Origin: Streptomyces venezuelae
GTDB lineage: Bacteria; Actinomycetota; Actinomycetes; Streptomycetales; Streptomycetaceae
DNA: 64,000 nucleotides
Reading direction: 5' to 3'
Assembly (NCBI RefSeq): GCF_008642375.1
Contig: NZ_CP029194.1
Location: 2,852,001 to 2,916,000, forward strand
In this document: positions 39,139-47,442 of the stretch, piece after piece
Layout of the letters: the number at the start of each line of letters is the position of its first letter
Numbering within the stretch: the stretch's first letter is position 1
Translations under genes and position numbers: made by a program
Notes under the pieces: generated by a model
The model's database searches: none
Told to the model about the DNA's origin: nothing
Seen by the model: only the letters and a program-made list of their open reading frames with translations

Positions 39139-39179
39139 GTCCGAAGCGCACCCGATCAAGACCGTCGCACCCCATCGCC
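39139..39179 (+). repeat. Left copy of 41-bp direct repeat flanking the decarboxylase
   Basis: It contains CACCCGATCAAGACCGTCGC and matches 40983-41023 at 36 of 41 positions, same orientation, offset 1844 bp. Confidence 0.7.
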
Positions 39180-39300
39180 CGCAATCAAACCCTCGGCGGC
39201 AGCCTCGCCGCCCAAGCCAGTGCTGACGAGGCCATCGCCCCCACATGCCCGACAATCCGCCCGACGAAGGGAACCCAGACGGTGGCGCCGGCCCCGGTGG

Positions 39301-40833
39301 TCATTGACGGTGTGCCGGCCGCTCGTTCACCACAGGCGGTGGTTGGTGGCCGGCGTCGGCGGCGTGGATGACTTCGCGGATCAGCAGGTCGAGGTCGTCC
39401 GTGGTGGTGCGGTAGTTGCACAGGCAGGCGCGCAGGACGGTGTGTCCCCGCACGGAGACGGTGGCGAGGTAGGCGCGTCCGGCGGCCTGGACGCGCTGGG
39501 CGACGCGGACGTGGAGGGCGTCCGGGTCACCGCCATGGTGGGTGATGCGGAAGCAGGCGACCGGCCAGGGACCCCCCGCCAGCAGTTCCAGTCCGGGTTG
39601 AGCGCTGATCTTGTCGCGCAGCTGCTCGGCGAGGGAGAGGTAGTACTCGATCAGGGTGCTGACGCCGTCGCGGCCGAGGTGGTGCAGGGTGGCCCACAGG
39701 GCCAGGGCCCGGGTGCCGGGGCGGGTCAGCTCGACGGTGGAGTGGGAGAGCCACGGCAGCGTGTCCGGTTCGCTGGCAGTGAGGTAAGAGGCGCGGTGGG
39801 CGAAGGCCGTGTGCAGGTGCTCGGGGTCCGGGACCAGCAGGGCTCCGCATCCCACCGGCACGCTGAGTGTCTTGTGCGGGTCCACGGTCAGCGAATCGAT
39901 TCCCCCGATGCCCCGGTACAGCGGTGCCAGGGCCGGGACGGCGGCGCCTAGCCCACCCCAGGCGCCGTCCGCGTGGTGCCACATCCCGACGCTGCGGCAC
40001 AGGTCGGTGACGGGCTCGATCGGGTCGACGGCTCCGGTGGCGGTGGTGCCCAGGGTGGTGACGGCGCAGAACGGCAGCAAGCCCGCGTCCAGGTCGGCGG
40101 TGACCGCAGCACGCAGGGCGGCGGGCTCCAGTCGGTCATGGGCATCGGTGGGGATGGGGCGCAGCCGGTGCGCGGGCAGGCCGATGCAGGCGGCGGCCTT
40201 GGCGACGGACATGTGTGCCTGGGCGCCGTAGTAGAGGGTGAGGCGGGCGTGGTCGCGGTCGTAGGCGGGGCCGTCGCCGGAGCCGCGCCGGGTGAGGAAC
40301 CAGGTGCGGGCGGTGGCCAGGGCGAGCAGGTTGGCCATGGAGCCGCCGCTGGTCAGTACCCCACCCGTCCCGTCGGGCAGACCGGCCAGGTCCGCGAGCG
40401 TTCGCACGGTGCCGCGTTCAAGGTCCATGAGCGCGTTCTCGCCCATGCCGCAGGTCGCGTTGACGGCGCCGGCCAGCAGCTCGGCGATGATCCCGGCCGG
40501 TGCGGGCGGCGAGTTGACCCAGGCGAAGAACGCGGGATGCCCGTTGCCCGTCGGGAACGGTGCGATCTCCTCGCGCACGAAGTCCAGCACCTCTCCCAGC
40601 TCCGCGCCGGTGCGGGCCAGCGGTGACTCACGCAGCCGGGCCCGGCGTCGCGGAGACATCGGACGGCTCACCGGGCCCGCCGGGAGGCTGCTCAAGTACT
40701 GCGACACCCACTCCGCCGCAGCGACGAGTTCGTCCCGCAGTACCTTCGGGTGGACTCCCGGCAGCATCTGGTCCGGAGGCGGGGTGGCTTCGCCGCACGG
40801 AGTCGAAGCGAGGTCAGGAAAACGGTGGGTCAT
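39301..40833 (-). CDS. PLP-dependent group II amino-acid decarboxylase
   Basis: A 510-residue complete enzyme of the aromatic-L-amino-acid/glutamate decarboxylase fold. The PLP Lys is Lys321 (TVDPHKTLSVP), the PLP-stacking His is His207 (AQAHMSVAKAA), and the Asp holding the pyridine N is Asp289 (WHHADGAWGG). GNGHPAFFAWV near residue 95 is the substrate-loop start. It makes an amine from an amino acid; the substrate is not evident. It is the only intact gene of the sodN-inserted element and is bracketed by 41-bp direct repeats, so it is probably cargo. Confidence 0.9.
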   Translation of the reverse strand: MTHRFPDLASTPCGEATPPPDQMLPGVHPKVLRDELVAAAEWVSQYLSSLPAGPVSRPMSPRRRARLRESPLARTGAELGEVLDFVREEIAPFPTGNGHPAFFAWVNSPPAPAGIIAELLAGAVNATCGMGENALMDLERGTVRTLADLAGLPDGTGGVLTSGGSMANLLALATARTWFLTRRGSGDGPAYDRDHARLTLYYGAQAHMSVAKAAACIGLPAHRLRPIPTDAHDRLEPAALRAAVTADLDAGLLPFCAVTTLGTTATGAVDPIEPVTDLCRSVGMWHHADGAWGGLGAAVPALAPLYRGIGGIDSLTVDPHKTLSVPVGCGALLVPDPEHLHTAFAHRASYLTASEPDTLPWLSHSTVELTRPGTRALALWATLHHLGRDGVSTLIEYYLSLAEQLRDKISAQPGLELLAGGPWPVACFRITHHGGDPDALHVRVAQRVQAAGRAYLATVSVRGHTVLRACLCNYRTTTDDLDLLIREVIHAADAGHQPPPVVNERPAHRQ

Positions 40834-40982
40834 GACGGCCTGTGGTGCCCTTCATCGTCGCAAGGCCCCAGGTCAACCACCGAGGACCGTGATCGGTAAC
40901 GACCGGGTTCGCCATCCGGCACGCGAACCAGCGAAACTCGGCAGCTCTTCCTGTCCGCTCTCGGCAGAGCAGTCCGCACCCA

Positions 40983-41023
40983 GTCCGCAGGACACCCGAT
41001 CAGGACCGTCGCACCCCCTCGCC
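40983..41023 (+). repeat. Right copy of 41-bp direct repeat flanking the decarboxylase
   Basis: It contains CACCCGATCAGGACCGTCGC, 36 of 41 identical to 39139-39179. It lies 74 bp before the attR-like repeat. Confidence 0.7.
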
Positions 41024-41039
41024 AACCATCACCAAAAGG

Positions 41040-41077
41040 GCAGGTCAGCGACCTGCGGCACCCGTCCCCGCAGGTCA
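41040..41077. promoter_or_regulatory. Integrase arm-type-like repeats near the right end
   Basis: GCAGGTCA at 41040-41047 and 41070-41077. The first forms a palindrome GCAGGTC-AGC-GACCTGC. A third copy lies at 38389-38396 beside attL. Binding by an integrase or excisionase is inferred. Confidence 0.4.
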
Positions 41078-41096
41078 CCGACCCAGCCCATTACCA

Positions 41097-41115
41097 GGAG
41101 ACGAAGAAGGCCTGA
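41097..41115 (+). repeat. attR-like direct repeat (second copy of the sodN end)
   Basis: GGAGACGAAGAAGGCCTGA encodes E-T-K-K-A-stop, the same ending as sodN but with ACG instead of ACC for Thr. Confidence 0.7.
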
Positions 41116-41132
41116 CCTTCGCCGCTCCCTCC

Positions 41133-41189
41133 GACCGCACCCGCTCCGCGGGCCGCCCGACACGGCGTCCCGACGGACCGGGTGCGGTC
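41133..41189 (+). terminator. Hairpin right of attR, probably the original sodN terminator
   Basis: GACCGCACCCG (41133-41143) and CGGGTGCGGTC (41179-41189) are perfect 11-bp arms. They begin 18 bp after the duplicated sodN stop, the place expected for the native sodN 3' untranslated region before insertion. Confidence 0.5.
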
Positions 41190-41242
41190 TGCGTTCCGGC
41201 CCCCGGCGCGGGGCGTGCGCGCTCCTCACTACGCTGACGGTC

Positions 41243-42361
41243 ATGACCGTCCCACCGCCCTCGCCCCTGACGCCGGACGCCGCCCGAAGCCTTCAGGGCA
41301 TGCTGGGGGCCGAGATCGGTCCGGGGCTCGGCGAGCGGGAACTGGACGCGGTCGAGGCGCGGTTCGGCTTCACGTTCTCGGCGGATCACCGGGTGTTCCT
41401 CGCCGCCGGCCTCCCCCTCGGTTCGTCGCGCTGGCCCGACTGGCGGGACGGCGATCCCGAGGACCTGGCCGGGCGGCTCGCCCGGCCCGTGGAGGGTGTG
41501 CTCTTCGACGTGGAGCACGCCAGGTTCTGGCACCCCTCGTGGCCGCCGCGGCCCGCGGAGACGTCCGACGCGCTGCGGCTCGCGCGGTCGGAGATGGCGA
41601 CCGCGCCGCGGCTCGTTCCGGTCTACGGACACCGCTACCTGCCCGGTACGGCGGGCGCGTACGGGCAGCCCGTCCTGTCGGTCTGGCAGACCGACATCAT
41701 CGTCTACGGCAATGACCTCAGCGACTACCTCCGGTACGAGTTCCTCGGTCAGGCGAGTGGCGCCCATGGCCGCCTTGGCGTCGACTTCTGGTCGTACTTC
41801 GTCGACTGCGGGCCGGGCATCGACGTCACCGCGCCCACCCCGTTCACGCCGTACGCCGTGAGCGCGCAGGAGGCCGTCGACTGCCTGCGCATGCTGGCCC
41901 TGGAGCGGCTGATCGGCCGTACCCACCGCCCCGAGCAGCTCGTCGAGGCCGGCCTCACCGCCCTGGTCCTCGACGTCGAGGCGGAGTCCCTCCCTCTCCT
42001 CGCCGGCCTCTCCCGCGCCGAACACCGGCAGGCCGACAGCCTGTTCGAGGACGTACTGGCCGAACTCCGTCTGCTCCAGGACCTTCCCGAGGAAGCGGCC
42101 CGCTGGGAGCTCGTCCGCTGGTGGCTCCGGCTCATCGTGAACGGCAGTCTGGCGCCCGGCGCCGGCGGCGACCTGATCACGTACGAAGGCTGGTCCGCGC
42201 TCGGCCGGCCGCGGTCGCTGAAGGAGCTGGTCGACAGGACCGATGCCTTCAACGACTGGGCCGCGATGCCGCGCGCCGAGCGGGAACTGCGGGCGGCAGC
42301 CGTCGTCGAGGAGGCGGAGCGGCTGCTCGACGCCCCTTGGCCGCCGTCGGTACCGGACTGA
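41243..42361 (+). CDS. SMI1/KNR4-like hypothetical protein
   Basis: A 372-residue soluble protein. The first about 180 residues resemble the SMI1/KNR4 (SUKH) fold: GLGERELDAVEARFGFTFSADHRVFLAAGLPLG and later VLSVWQTDIIVYGNDLSDYLRYEF. SUKH proteins often act as immunity proteins or in regulation. The C-terminal half is helical and unassigned. ATG 41243 is used. The stop is 7 bp before the next start, so the following lipoprotein gene is probably cotranscribed. Confidence 0.65.
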   Translation: MTVPPPSPLTPDAARSLQGMLGAEIGPGLGERELDAVEARFGFTFSADHRVFLAAGLPLGSSRWPDWRDGDPEDLAGRLARPVEGVLFDVEHARFWHPSWPPRPAETSDALRLARSEMATAPRLVPVYGHRYLPGTAGAYGQPVLSVWQTDIIVYGNDLSDYLRYEFLGQASGAHGRLGVDFWSYFVDCGPGIDVTAPTPFTPYAVSAQEAVDCLRMLALERLIGRTHRPEQLVEAGLTALVLDVEAESLPLLAGLSRAEHRQADSLFEDVLAELRLLQDLPEEAARWELVRWWLRLIVNGSLAPGAGGDLITYEGWSALGRPRSLKELVDRTDAFNDWAAMPRAERELRAAAVVEEAERLLDAPWPPSVPD

Positions 42362-42368
42362 TACTTCG

Positions 42369-42806
42369 ATGATGACGGTGGAGAGAGCGGTTCGCTGGGT
42401 GGTGGCAGCGGCGGCTTCGGTGACCGTGGCCGGGTGCGGCGAGGAGCCCAGGATCTGCACGCTGATCGGTGCCGACTCCCAGGTGAGTGTCGTCTGGGAC
42501 GTCCCGCAGTTCCCCACCGGGGCCTTGTACCGGCTCTGCGTCGACCAGGTCTGCCGGGACGCGACGGGGGTGGCGCAGGACGCGCCCTTCGGGACTTTCC
42601 ACGTGCTCCTGCCCGAGGCCACCGGAGAGCAGCGCGTGACCGTGCGCTTCCGGGTCACCGACCCGGCCGACGGCCGCCCCGTCTACGACCGCTCCGCCCA
42701 GGTCACGCTGCGCAAGTCCACGCCCAACGGCGAGCGCTGCGGGCCCACGGTCTGGCAGGCCGGTCTCCGGGCCGATCCGGAGCTGGGCCTCGTCGACGCA
42801 CGCTAG
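42369..42806 (+). CDS. Small putative lipoprotein
   Basis: A 145-residue protein. The signal sequence ends at the lipobox V-A-G-C (about residue 23). The mature part contains five further Cys (for example RICTLIG, LCVDQVCRD and GERCGP) and looks like a beta-sandwich. No named family. The stop TAG lies inside the left CTAG of the adjoining palindromic element. Confidence 0.65.
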   Translation: MMTVERAVRWVVAAAASVTVAGCGEEPRICTLIGADSQVSVVWDVPQFPTGALYRLCVDQVCRDATGVAQDAPFGTFHVLLPEATGEQRVTVRFRVTDPADGRPVYDRSAQVTLRKSTPNGERCGPTVWQAGLRADPELGLVDAR

Positions 42807-42897
42807 GGCCTGTCCGACGGATCAGGGTCGGATAGGAGCGGCGAGGTGCCGTGCCAGACGCCGCGGCCCCGGCCATGATCCGCCGGACAGGCCCTAG
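42803..42897. repeat. MITE-like 95-bp element with 22-bp terminal inverted repeats
   Basis: The ends CTAGGGCCTGTCCG... and ...CGGACAGGCCCTAG are 22-bp inverted repeats, 21 of 22 matching, with a 51-bp interior. Both ends carry CTAG, the preferred target of some IS5-family (IS427-type) elements. It holds no gene. It lies exactly between two convergent genes and supplies the TAG stop of each, so it may also act as a two-way terminator. Confidence 0.6.
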
Positions 42898-43427
42898 GCC
42901 GGGTCCGTCGGGAGGGTGTAGCGGCGCTTCTCCTTGGACGTCGCGCCCAGGCGGTCGTAGAAGCGGATCGCGCCCTCGTTCCAGGCGGGGGTCTGCCACT
43001 GGATCTCCGTCAGGCCCAGCGCCCGCGCCTCCGCGCGGACCGCGTCGACCAGGAGCGGGCCGAGGCCGTGGCCCCGGGCCGTGGAGGTGAGGTAGAGGCA
43101 GTCCATGTGGAGGTACGCGACGCCGTCCCACGTGGAGAGTTCGGGCGCGCAGGTGGCGTAGCCCGCGAGGCTGCCGTCCGGGAGTTCCGCGACGAGGCAG
43201 CGGAGGCGGGGCGACGCGCCGCCTGAACCCGTCCGTCCGTGCGACCCGCCGGTCGGCCCCTCCCCGCCGAAGAGGAGGCCGGCCAGGCGGGTTTCGAGGC
43301 CCGGGGCCGGGGGCGTGGCCTTCTCGTACTCGGCGTGCTCGGCGACGAGTTCGACGACCCGCCCCAGGTCGTCCACGCGGGCGCGGCGCACCACGGCCCG
43401 TCCGCCCCCGCTGTCACGATCGCTCAT
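42894..43427 (-). CDS. GNAT-family N-acetyltransferase
   Basis: A 177-residue acetyltransferase. The acetyl-CoA motif is CLYLTSTARGHGLGPLLVDAVRAEARALG, followed by the family end WQTPAWNEGAIRFYDRLGATSKEKRRY. It resembles diamine N-acetyltransferases in this ending. ATG 43427 overlaps the LysR stop (ATGA), so it is translated with the regulator. Its stop TAG is in the right CTAG of the MITE-like element. Confidence 0.85.
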   Translation of the reverse strand: MSDRDSGGGRAVVRRARVDDLGRVVELVAEHAEYEKATPPAPGLETRLAGLLFGGEGPTGGSHGRTGSGGASPRLRCLVAELPDGSLAGYATCAPELSTWDGVAYLHMDCLYLTSTARGHGLGPLLVDAVRAEARALGLTEIQWQTPAWNEGAIRFYDRLGATSKEKRRYTLPTDPA

Positions 43428-44392
43428 ACGGCCATCATGCACGGCCCCACCGACAGCCCGGCGGCCGCGCCCTGACGCCGCAGCCACTCGCGGTACGGGG
43501 CGGCGCGCACGGCCGCTTCGCGATAGGCGGCGGACAGCTCCGCGTACAGCGTGTCCAGGGCCGTCCCGGGGCGCGCGTACAGCAGCAGCCGGACCGCCAG
43601 CGGGTCGCCGCGCAGGGGCCGGATCGCCATGTCCTCGCGGGGGACGGAGGTCGGCTGGCAGGGGGCGACGGCCTCGCCGAGGACGATCAGGGACGCGGCC
43701 GTGTGGTAGTCGCCGTGGAGCAGGGGCGGGTCGATGCCGGCCGCCCCGAGGACCCTCAGGAGACCGTCCCATTCGCCGTCCACGGTCGGATCGACCATCC
43801 AGTGGTCGCCGGCGAGGTCGGCGAGGTCGACGACGGGGCTCGCGGCGGCGGGATGGTCGCGGGCCATGGAGACGAACTGCGGTTCACGGGCGACCAGGAC
43901 CCGGTGCTGGAGCCCTTCGGGCACCCGTAGGGGGCAGCCCTCGACCTCGTGGACGAAGGCCACGTCGAGCCCGCCCGCGGCGACCGTGCGCAGCAGCGCG
44001 TTGGCGGAGACGTCCACGCGGAGGCCGACGTCCGTGCCGGGCAGCCGCTCACGGATCCGGCGCAGCCAGCCGGGGAGCGCCCGGCTCGCGGTGGAGCCGA
44101 CGCGGAGTCCGGGACCCTCGGTACGGGCGACCGCGGCCCGGGTCTCGGTGACCAGCGCGGCCATGTCCGCGACGAGGGGGCGGGCCCGGCTGAGCACGGA
44201 GCGGCCGAGCGGGGTGGGCCGGCAGCCGGTGCGGTCGCGGGAGAAGAGTTCGGCGCCCAGGGAGTTCTCGATCCGGCGCAGCTGGGTGGTCAACGAGGGC
44301 TGACTCATGCCCAGTTGTCGCGCCGCCTTGTGCAGGCTGCCCGCGTCCGCGATGGCGCAGAGCGCCCGCAGATGCCTCACCTCCAGCTCCAT
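43424..44392 (-). CDS. LysR-family regulator divergent from snapalysin
   Basis: A 322-residue LysR regulator. The helix-turn-helix is [34 protein letters not shown], followed by a periplasmic-binding-protein-like effector domain. ATG 44392 ([11 protein letters not shown]) is the family start. It is divergent from a snapalysin gene as in the known snpR/snpA (mprR) pairs of Streptomyces, where the regulator activates the protease gene. It overlaps the downstream acetyltransferase gene. The symbol is not assigned because equivalence to SnpR is by context. Confidence 0.88.
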   Translation of the reverse strand: MELEVRHLRALCAIADAGSLHKAARQLGMSQPSLTTQLRRIENSLGAELFSRDRTGCRPTPLGRSVLSRARPLVADMAALVTETRAAVARTEGPGLRVGSTASRALPGWLRRIRERLPGTDVGLRVDVSANALLRTVAAGGLDVAFVHEVEGCPLRVPEGLQHRVLVAREPQFVSMARDHPAAASPVVDLADLAGDHWMVDPTVDGEWDGLLRVLGAAGIDPPLLHGDYHTAASLIVLGEAVAPCQPTSVPREDMAIRPLRGDPLAVRLLLYARPGTALDTLYAELSAAYREAAVRAAPYREWLRRQGAAAGLSVGPCMMAV

Positions 44393-44577
44393 GGCCCGAG
44401 GGTAGGGCGGCGGCCTGCGTCGCACCAGACAGCCGGTACATGTCAAACGCCTTGGTATGCAAGGCAGTTGGGGGGTCCGGACCGGGTGATGTGGGCGGGC
44501 TATCGCCGGTTGACATCATCCCCACGCGCCCCGGCTTCCCCGAGACTCTCTCCGACCCCCTACAGGAGGAGCCCCCC

Positions 44578-45234
44578 ATGCGTCACCCCAAGGTCCTCAA
44601 CTCCGTACTGACCGCGGCCCTCGGCCTCGGTCTCGCCGCCTCGCTCGGTGCCGCTCCTGCGGTGGCCGCCGACACCGACAGGGCCGTGACCGCCGGCACC
44701 GTCACCGCCGCGTACGCCGGTTCGTCCGAGGACGCGAAGGCCAACAAGGCCTTCTTCGACGCCGTCGTGAAGTCGGTGGCGAAGAAGCGGGCCGCCAACC
44801 CGGGCGCCGCCGCCGTCACCGTCGTCTACAGCGCCTCCAACGCGCCGAGCTTCCGCACCCAGATCGCCCGCTCCACCCAGATATGGAACAGCTCGGTGGT
44901 GAACGTCCGGCTCGTCGAGGGCAGCAACCCGGACTTCCGCTACTACGAGGGCAACGACTCGCGCGGTTCGTACGCGAGCACCGACGGCCACGGCCGCGGC
45001 TACATCTTCCTCGACTACCGCCAGAACCAGCAGTACAACTCGACCCGCGTGACCGCCCACGAGACCGGGCACGTCCTCGGCCTGCCGGACCACTACAGCG
45101 GTCCGTGCAGCGAGCTGATGTCGGGCGGCGGCCCCGGCACCTCCTGCCAGAACGCCACACCGAACGCCCAGGAGCGTTCCCGCGTGGACCAGCTGTGGCG
45201 GAACGGACTCGCCTCCGCGTTCAAGACCTTCTGA
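44578..45234 (+). CDS. snpA: Snapalysin (small neutral zinc protease)
   Basis: A 218-residue secreted precursor. Signal peptide residues 1-30 end at AVAA; a short propeptide follows. The mature zinc protease has [11 protein letters not shown] (His161, Glu162, His165, Asp171), the aspzincin/M7 motif in which Asp is the third ligand, and a late [15 protein letters not shown] disulfide loop. It is extracellular and prefers aromatic or large residues. The RBS is AGGAGG. A divergent LysR gene lies 185 bp away. A terminator follows. Confidence 0.94.
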   Translation: MRHPKVLNSVLTAALGLGLAASLGAAPAVAADTDRAVTAGTVTAAYAGSSEDAKANKAFFDAVVKSVAKKRAANPGAAAVTVVYSASNAPSFRTQIARSTQIWNSSVVNVRLVEGSNPDFRYYEGNDSRGSYASTDGHGRGYIFLDYRQNQQYNSTRVTAHETGHVLGLPDHYSGPCSELMSGGGPGTSCQNATPNAQERSRVDQLWRNGLASAFKTF

Positions 45235-45269
45235 TCCCCGAGGCCGAGGCGAGAAACCGGTACGAAGAG

Positions 45270-45300
45270 GACGGCGGCGCCCGTGAAGGGCGCCGCCGTC
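45270..45300 (+). terminator. Terminator after snapalysin
   Basis: GACGGCGGCGCCC and GGGCGCCGCCGTC form a perfect 13-bp stem with a 5-nt loop (45283-45287). Confidence 0.75.
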
Positions 45301-45334
45301 CGGCGTTCGGGTGGGGTTCGGGACCCGGGCTGCG

Positions 45335-45754
45335 TCAGGCCGTCTGCAGGAGGCGACGGCCGAAGTCGGCGCCGGGGGGCAGCTGACGCCGGACCCGGTC
45401 GAGCGCCCCGTCGAAGTCACCTCCGGCGACGCACGATTCGAAGGCGGCGCCACCGTAGTGGAGCGTCAGACTGAGGTCCGAGCGCTCACCGAGCGTCAGC
45501 AGACAGCTCAGGGTGGCCTGCTGGGTCACGCCGTCCACGACGACGGGGAGCGGCAGGTCCCACTCCAGGACGCAGCCGCCGAGGGCCTGCCCGCCGCTCT
45601 CGGCGGCGCTGAGCGCGGCGAAGGTCGCGCCCGTGTACTCGACCCCCCTGATCCGGGTGGCGACGTGCCGCCCGGTGGCCGTGATGACGATCGCTTCCGC
45701 GCCGCTGCGGTCCCGGTACCAACCGGTCCAGACTTCTGTCGACTCCGATGACAT
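45335..45754 (-). CDS. DUF6304-like hypothetical protein
   Basis: A 139-residue soluble protein starting MSSESTEVWTGWYRDRSGAEAIVITATGRHVATRIRGVEYTG. The pattern suggests an all-beta fold; no active-site motif is evident. It is small and restricted to Streptomyces-like sequences. The DUF name is recalled from similar sequence starts and is tentative. It is convergent with snapalysin. Confidence 0.6.
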   Translation of the reverse strand: MSSESTEVWTGWYRDRSGAEAIVITATGRHVATRIRGVEYTGATFAALSAAESGGQALGGCVLEWDLPLPVVVDGVTQQATLSCLLTLGERSDLSLTLHYGGAAFESCVAGGDFDGALDRVRRQLPPGADFGRRLLQTA

Positions 45755-45851
45755 GCGCGGACTGTAGCGGTATGACCGGCTCCGGCGCGCGGCCGGTCAC
45801 CCGGTGGCCGGACTTCTCCCGATCTCGCCGTTCTTGCCGGTCACCTGCGTG

Positions 45852-46073
45852 CTAGTGGCTTCCGCGCCCCGGACCCCGCCCCCCGTCGGCGCGCCGCTCC
45901 GCGCCCTCGTACAGCGAGCAGTCCGGGTTGCGGCACGGCTGCACCTCCCACTCCGGCACCCAGGCCCCGAGGACCTTGTGCCGGGTGGCCACCTTGTCGC
46001 ACGGTCCACCGCAGGCCGGGCACGTGGGCTCGGCCAAGGGGTCCCGCGTCGTGTGAGGCACCTCGTGACGCAT
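45852..46073 (-). CDS. Small zinc-ribbon-like protein
   Basis: A 73-residue protein with CPACGGPCD near residue 18 and CRNPDCSLY near residue 48, a likely four-Cys zinc ribbon, then a basic Gly-rich tail. ATG 46073 (MRHEVPHTTRDP) is used; the upstream in-frame extension overlaps the reductase gene and is unlikely. No function is known. Confidence 0.55.
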   Translation of the reverse strand: MRHEVPHTTRDPLAEPTCPACGGPCDKVATRHKVLGAWVPEWEVQPCRNPDCSLYEGAERRADGGRGPGRGSH

Positions 46074-46116
46074 GCTTCCAGGGTAGGACGCCTCGCACGG
46101 ACCCGCTTCCCCGCCG

Positions 46117-46698
46117 CTACCGCTTCCTGGTGTACGTACGGACGAACGCGCCGTTGCCGAAGACACGCAGGTCGTCCAGCTCGAAGTCCCGCGGCTCGAA
46201 GCCGGCGCCGAACATCGGCATGCCGGAGCCGTACACCTGCGGGTATGTCTTGATGATCAGCTGGTCGATCTCGTCGATGAGCTCGCCGGCGATCGCCGAG
46301 CCACCGCACAGCCAGATGTCCAGCGGACTGTCCTCGGCCTTGAGCTCGCGGACGCGGCCGACGAGGTCGTCGGCGATCAGCTCCACGTTGGAGTCGGGCG
46401 ACTCGGACAGCGAGCGGGTGGCGACGATCTCCCGCAGATGGCCGTACGGGCTGGTGACGGCGATGTCCAGGGCGATCTGGTACGAGCCCCTGCCCTGGAT
46501 GACGGTGTCGAACCGCTTGTTCTCCGCGTCGATCCCGAGCATCTCCCGGCCCTGGGCCGAGACGGTCTCCGGGTACTCGCCGGTCAGGAACTCCAGGAAC
46601 TCGGCGTCCACGAACTGGTACATGGACGTGGCATCGCCCTTGGGGTCACCGATGAAGCCGTCGATGGTGCAGGCGATGAAGTAGGTGAGCTTGCGCAA
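46117..46698 (-). CDS. Dihydrofolate-reductase-family (RibD C-terminal-like) protein
   Basis: A 193-residue reductase-fold protein: TYFIACTIDGFIGDPKGD, VIQGRGSYQIAL, and DIWLCGGSAIAGELIDEIDQLII. Many such proteins are NADPH-binding and of unknown substrate; they are not the essential DHFR. TTG 46698 is chosen because AGAGGA precedes it; an in-frame GTG 15 codons upstream is the alternative. It is divergent from the TetR gene and probably its target. Confidence 0.82.
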   Translation of the reverse strand: MRKLTYFIACTIDGFIGDPKGDATSMYQFVDAEFLEFLTGEYPETVSAQGREMLGIDAENKRFDTVIQGRGSYQIALDIAVTSPYGHLREIVATRSLSESPDSNVELIADDLVGRVRELKAEDSPLDIWLCGGSAIAGELIDEIDQLIIKTYPQVYGSGMPMFGAGFEPRDFELDDLRVFGNGAFVRTYTRKR

Positions 46699-46735
46699 AC
46701 CGGTCCTCTTGTCTCTCTGGGAGTGGACTGCGATC

Positions 46736-46775
46736 GCAACCACGACGGCTATAGTGCTTCATCTGTAGTGGTTGC
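46736..46775. promoter_or_regulatory. Inverted repeat between reductase and TetR genes
   Basis: GCAACCAC (46736-46743) and GTGGTTGC (46768-46775) are perfect 8-bp arms 24 bp apart in the divergent promoter region. This is a candidate operator for the TetR regulator at 46849. Confidence 0.5.
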
Positions 46776-46848
46776 GCAAGACCTATTTTCGAAGAGCTCG
46801 AAAGAGCACTCGCAGAATCCGAAGAGTCCTGAGAGAGAGGGGGCCCAC

Positions 46849-47424
46849 GTGGCCCGGAATCCGGAGCGCCGTACGGCACTGCTCGACGCCGCGATCGAGG
46901 TGCTGGCCGAGGAAGGTGCCCGCGGGCTGACCTTCCGGGCCGTCGACGCACGGGCGGGGGTCCCCACGGGCACCTCGTCCAACTACTTCAGCGACCGGGA
47001 CCAGGTGCTGTCCGAGGTCGCCGACCGGATCTTCGTCCGGCTGACCCCCGAGCCCGGCGCCATCGACGCCGCACTGCTCCCGGAGCCCAGCCGCGCTCTC
47101 GTCGTCGAGCTGATGCGCTGGGTCGCCCGGCGCATGACCGCCGAGCGCACCTGCTACCTGGGGCTCTTCGAGCTGCGTCTGGAGGCCGCTCGCCGCCCCG
47201 AGCTCCAGGCCCGCTTCACCCAGGTGCTCCGGGAGGACCTCGACCTGAACATCCGGCTGCACGTCGGTTCGGGGATGCCCGGGGACGCGGACACGGTCCG
47301 GGTGCTCTACTTCGCCCTCACCGGGCTGCTGCTCGACCACTTCACCGTGCCCGGCCTCCACGCCGAGCGGGACCTCGACGACCTGGTCGAGACCGTGGTC
47401 AACCGGATCGTCCCGGCGGAGTGA
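46849..47424 (+). CDS. TetR/AcrR-family transcriptional regulator
   Basis: A 191-residue regulator with helix-turn-helix FRAVDARAGVPTGTSSNYFSDRDQVLSEV and a TetR C-terminal helical domain. GTG 46849 follows a GAGAGAGAGGGGG ribosome site. It is divergent from the reductase gene and separated by 150 bp containing an inverted repeat. Confidence 0.9.
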   Translation: MARNPERRTALLDAAIEVLAEEGARGLTFRAVDARAGVPTGTSSNYFSDRDQVLSEVADRIFVRLTPEPGAIDAALLPEPSRALVVELMRWVARRMTAERTCYLGLFELRLEAARRPELQARFTQVLREDLDLNIRLHVGSGMPGDADTVRVLYFALTGLLLDHFTVPGLHAERDLDDLVETVVNRIVPAE

Positions 47425-47442
47425 CCACGCCCCCGGAGCGCC

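Larger units (their letters stand above)
38341..41117. mobile_element. Relict integrative element in the 3' end of sodN
   Basis: GGAGACCAAGAAGGCCTGA at 38341-38359 and GGAGACGAAGAAGGCCTGA at 41097-41115 are direct copies identical at 18 of 19 positions; both encode E-T-K-K-A-stop and differ by one synonymous base. Between them are an integrase C-terminal fragment next to the left copy, decayed fragments, a DUF7660-like remnant and an intact PLP decarboxylase. GCAGGTCA occurs near both ends (38389, 41040, 41070), like integrase arm-type sites. The element has lost most of its integrase and looks immobile. Confidence 0.7.
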
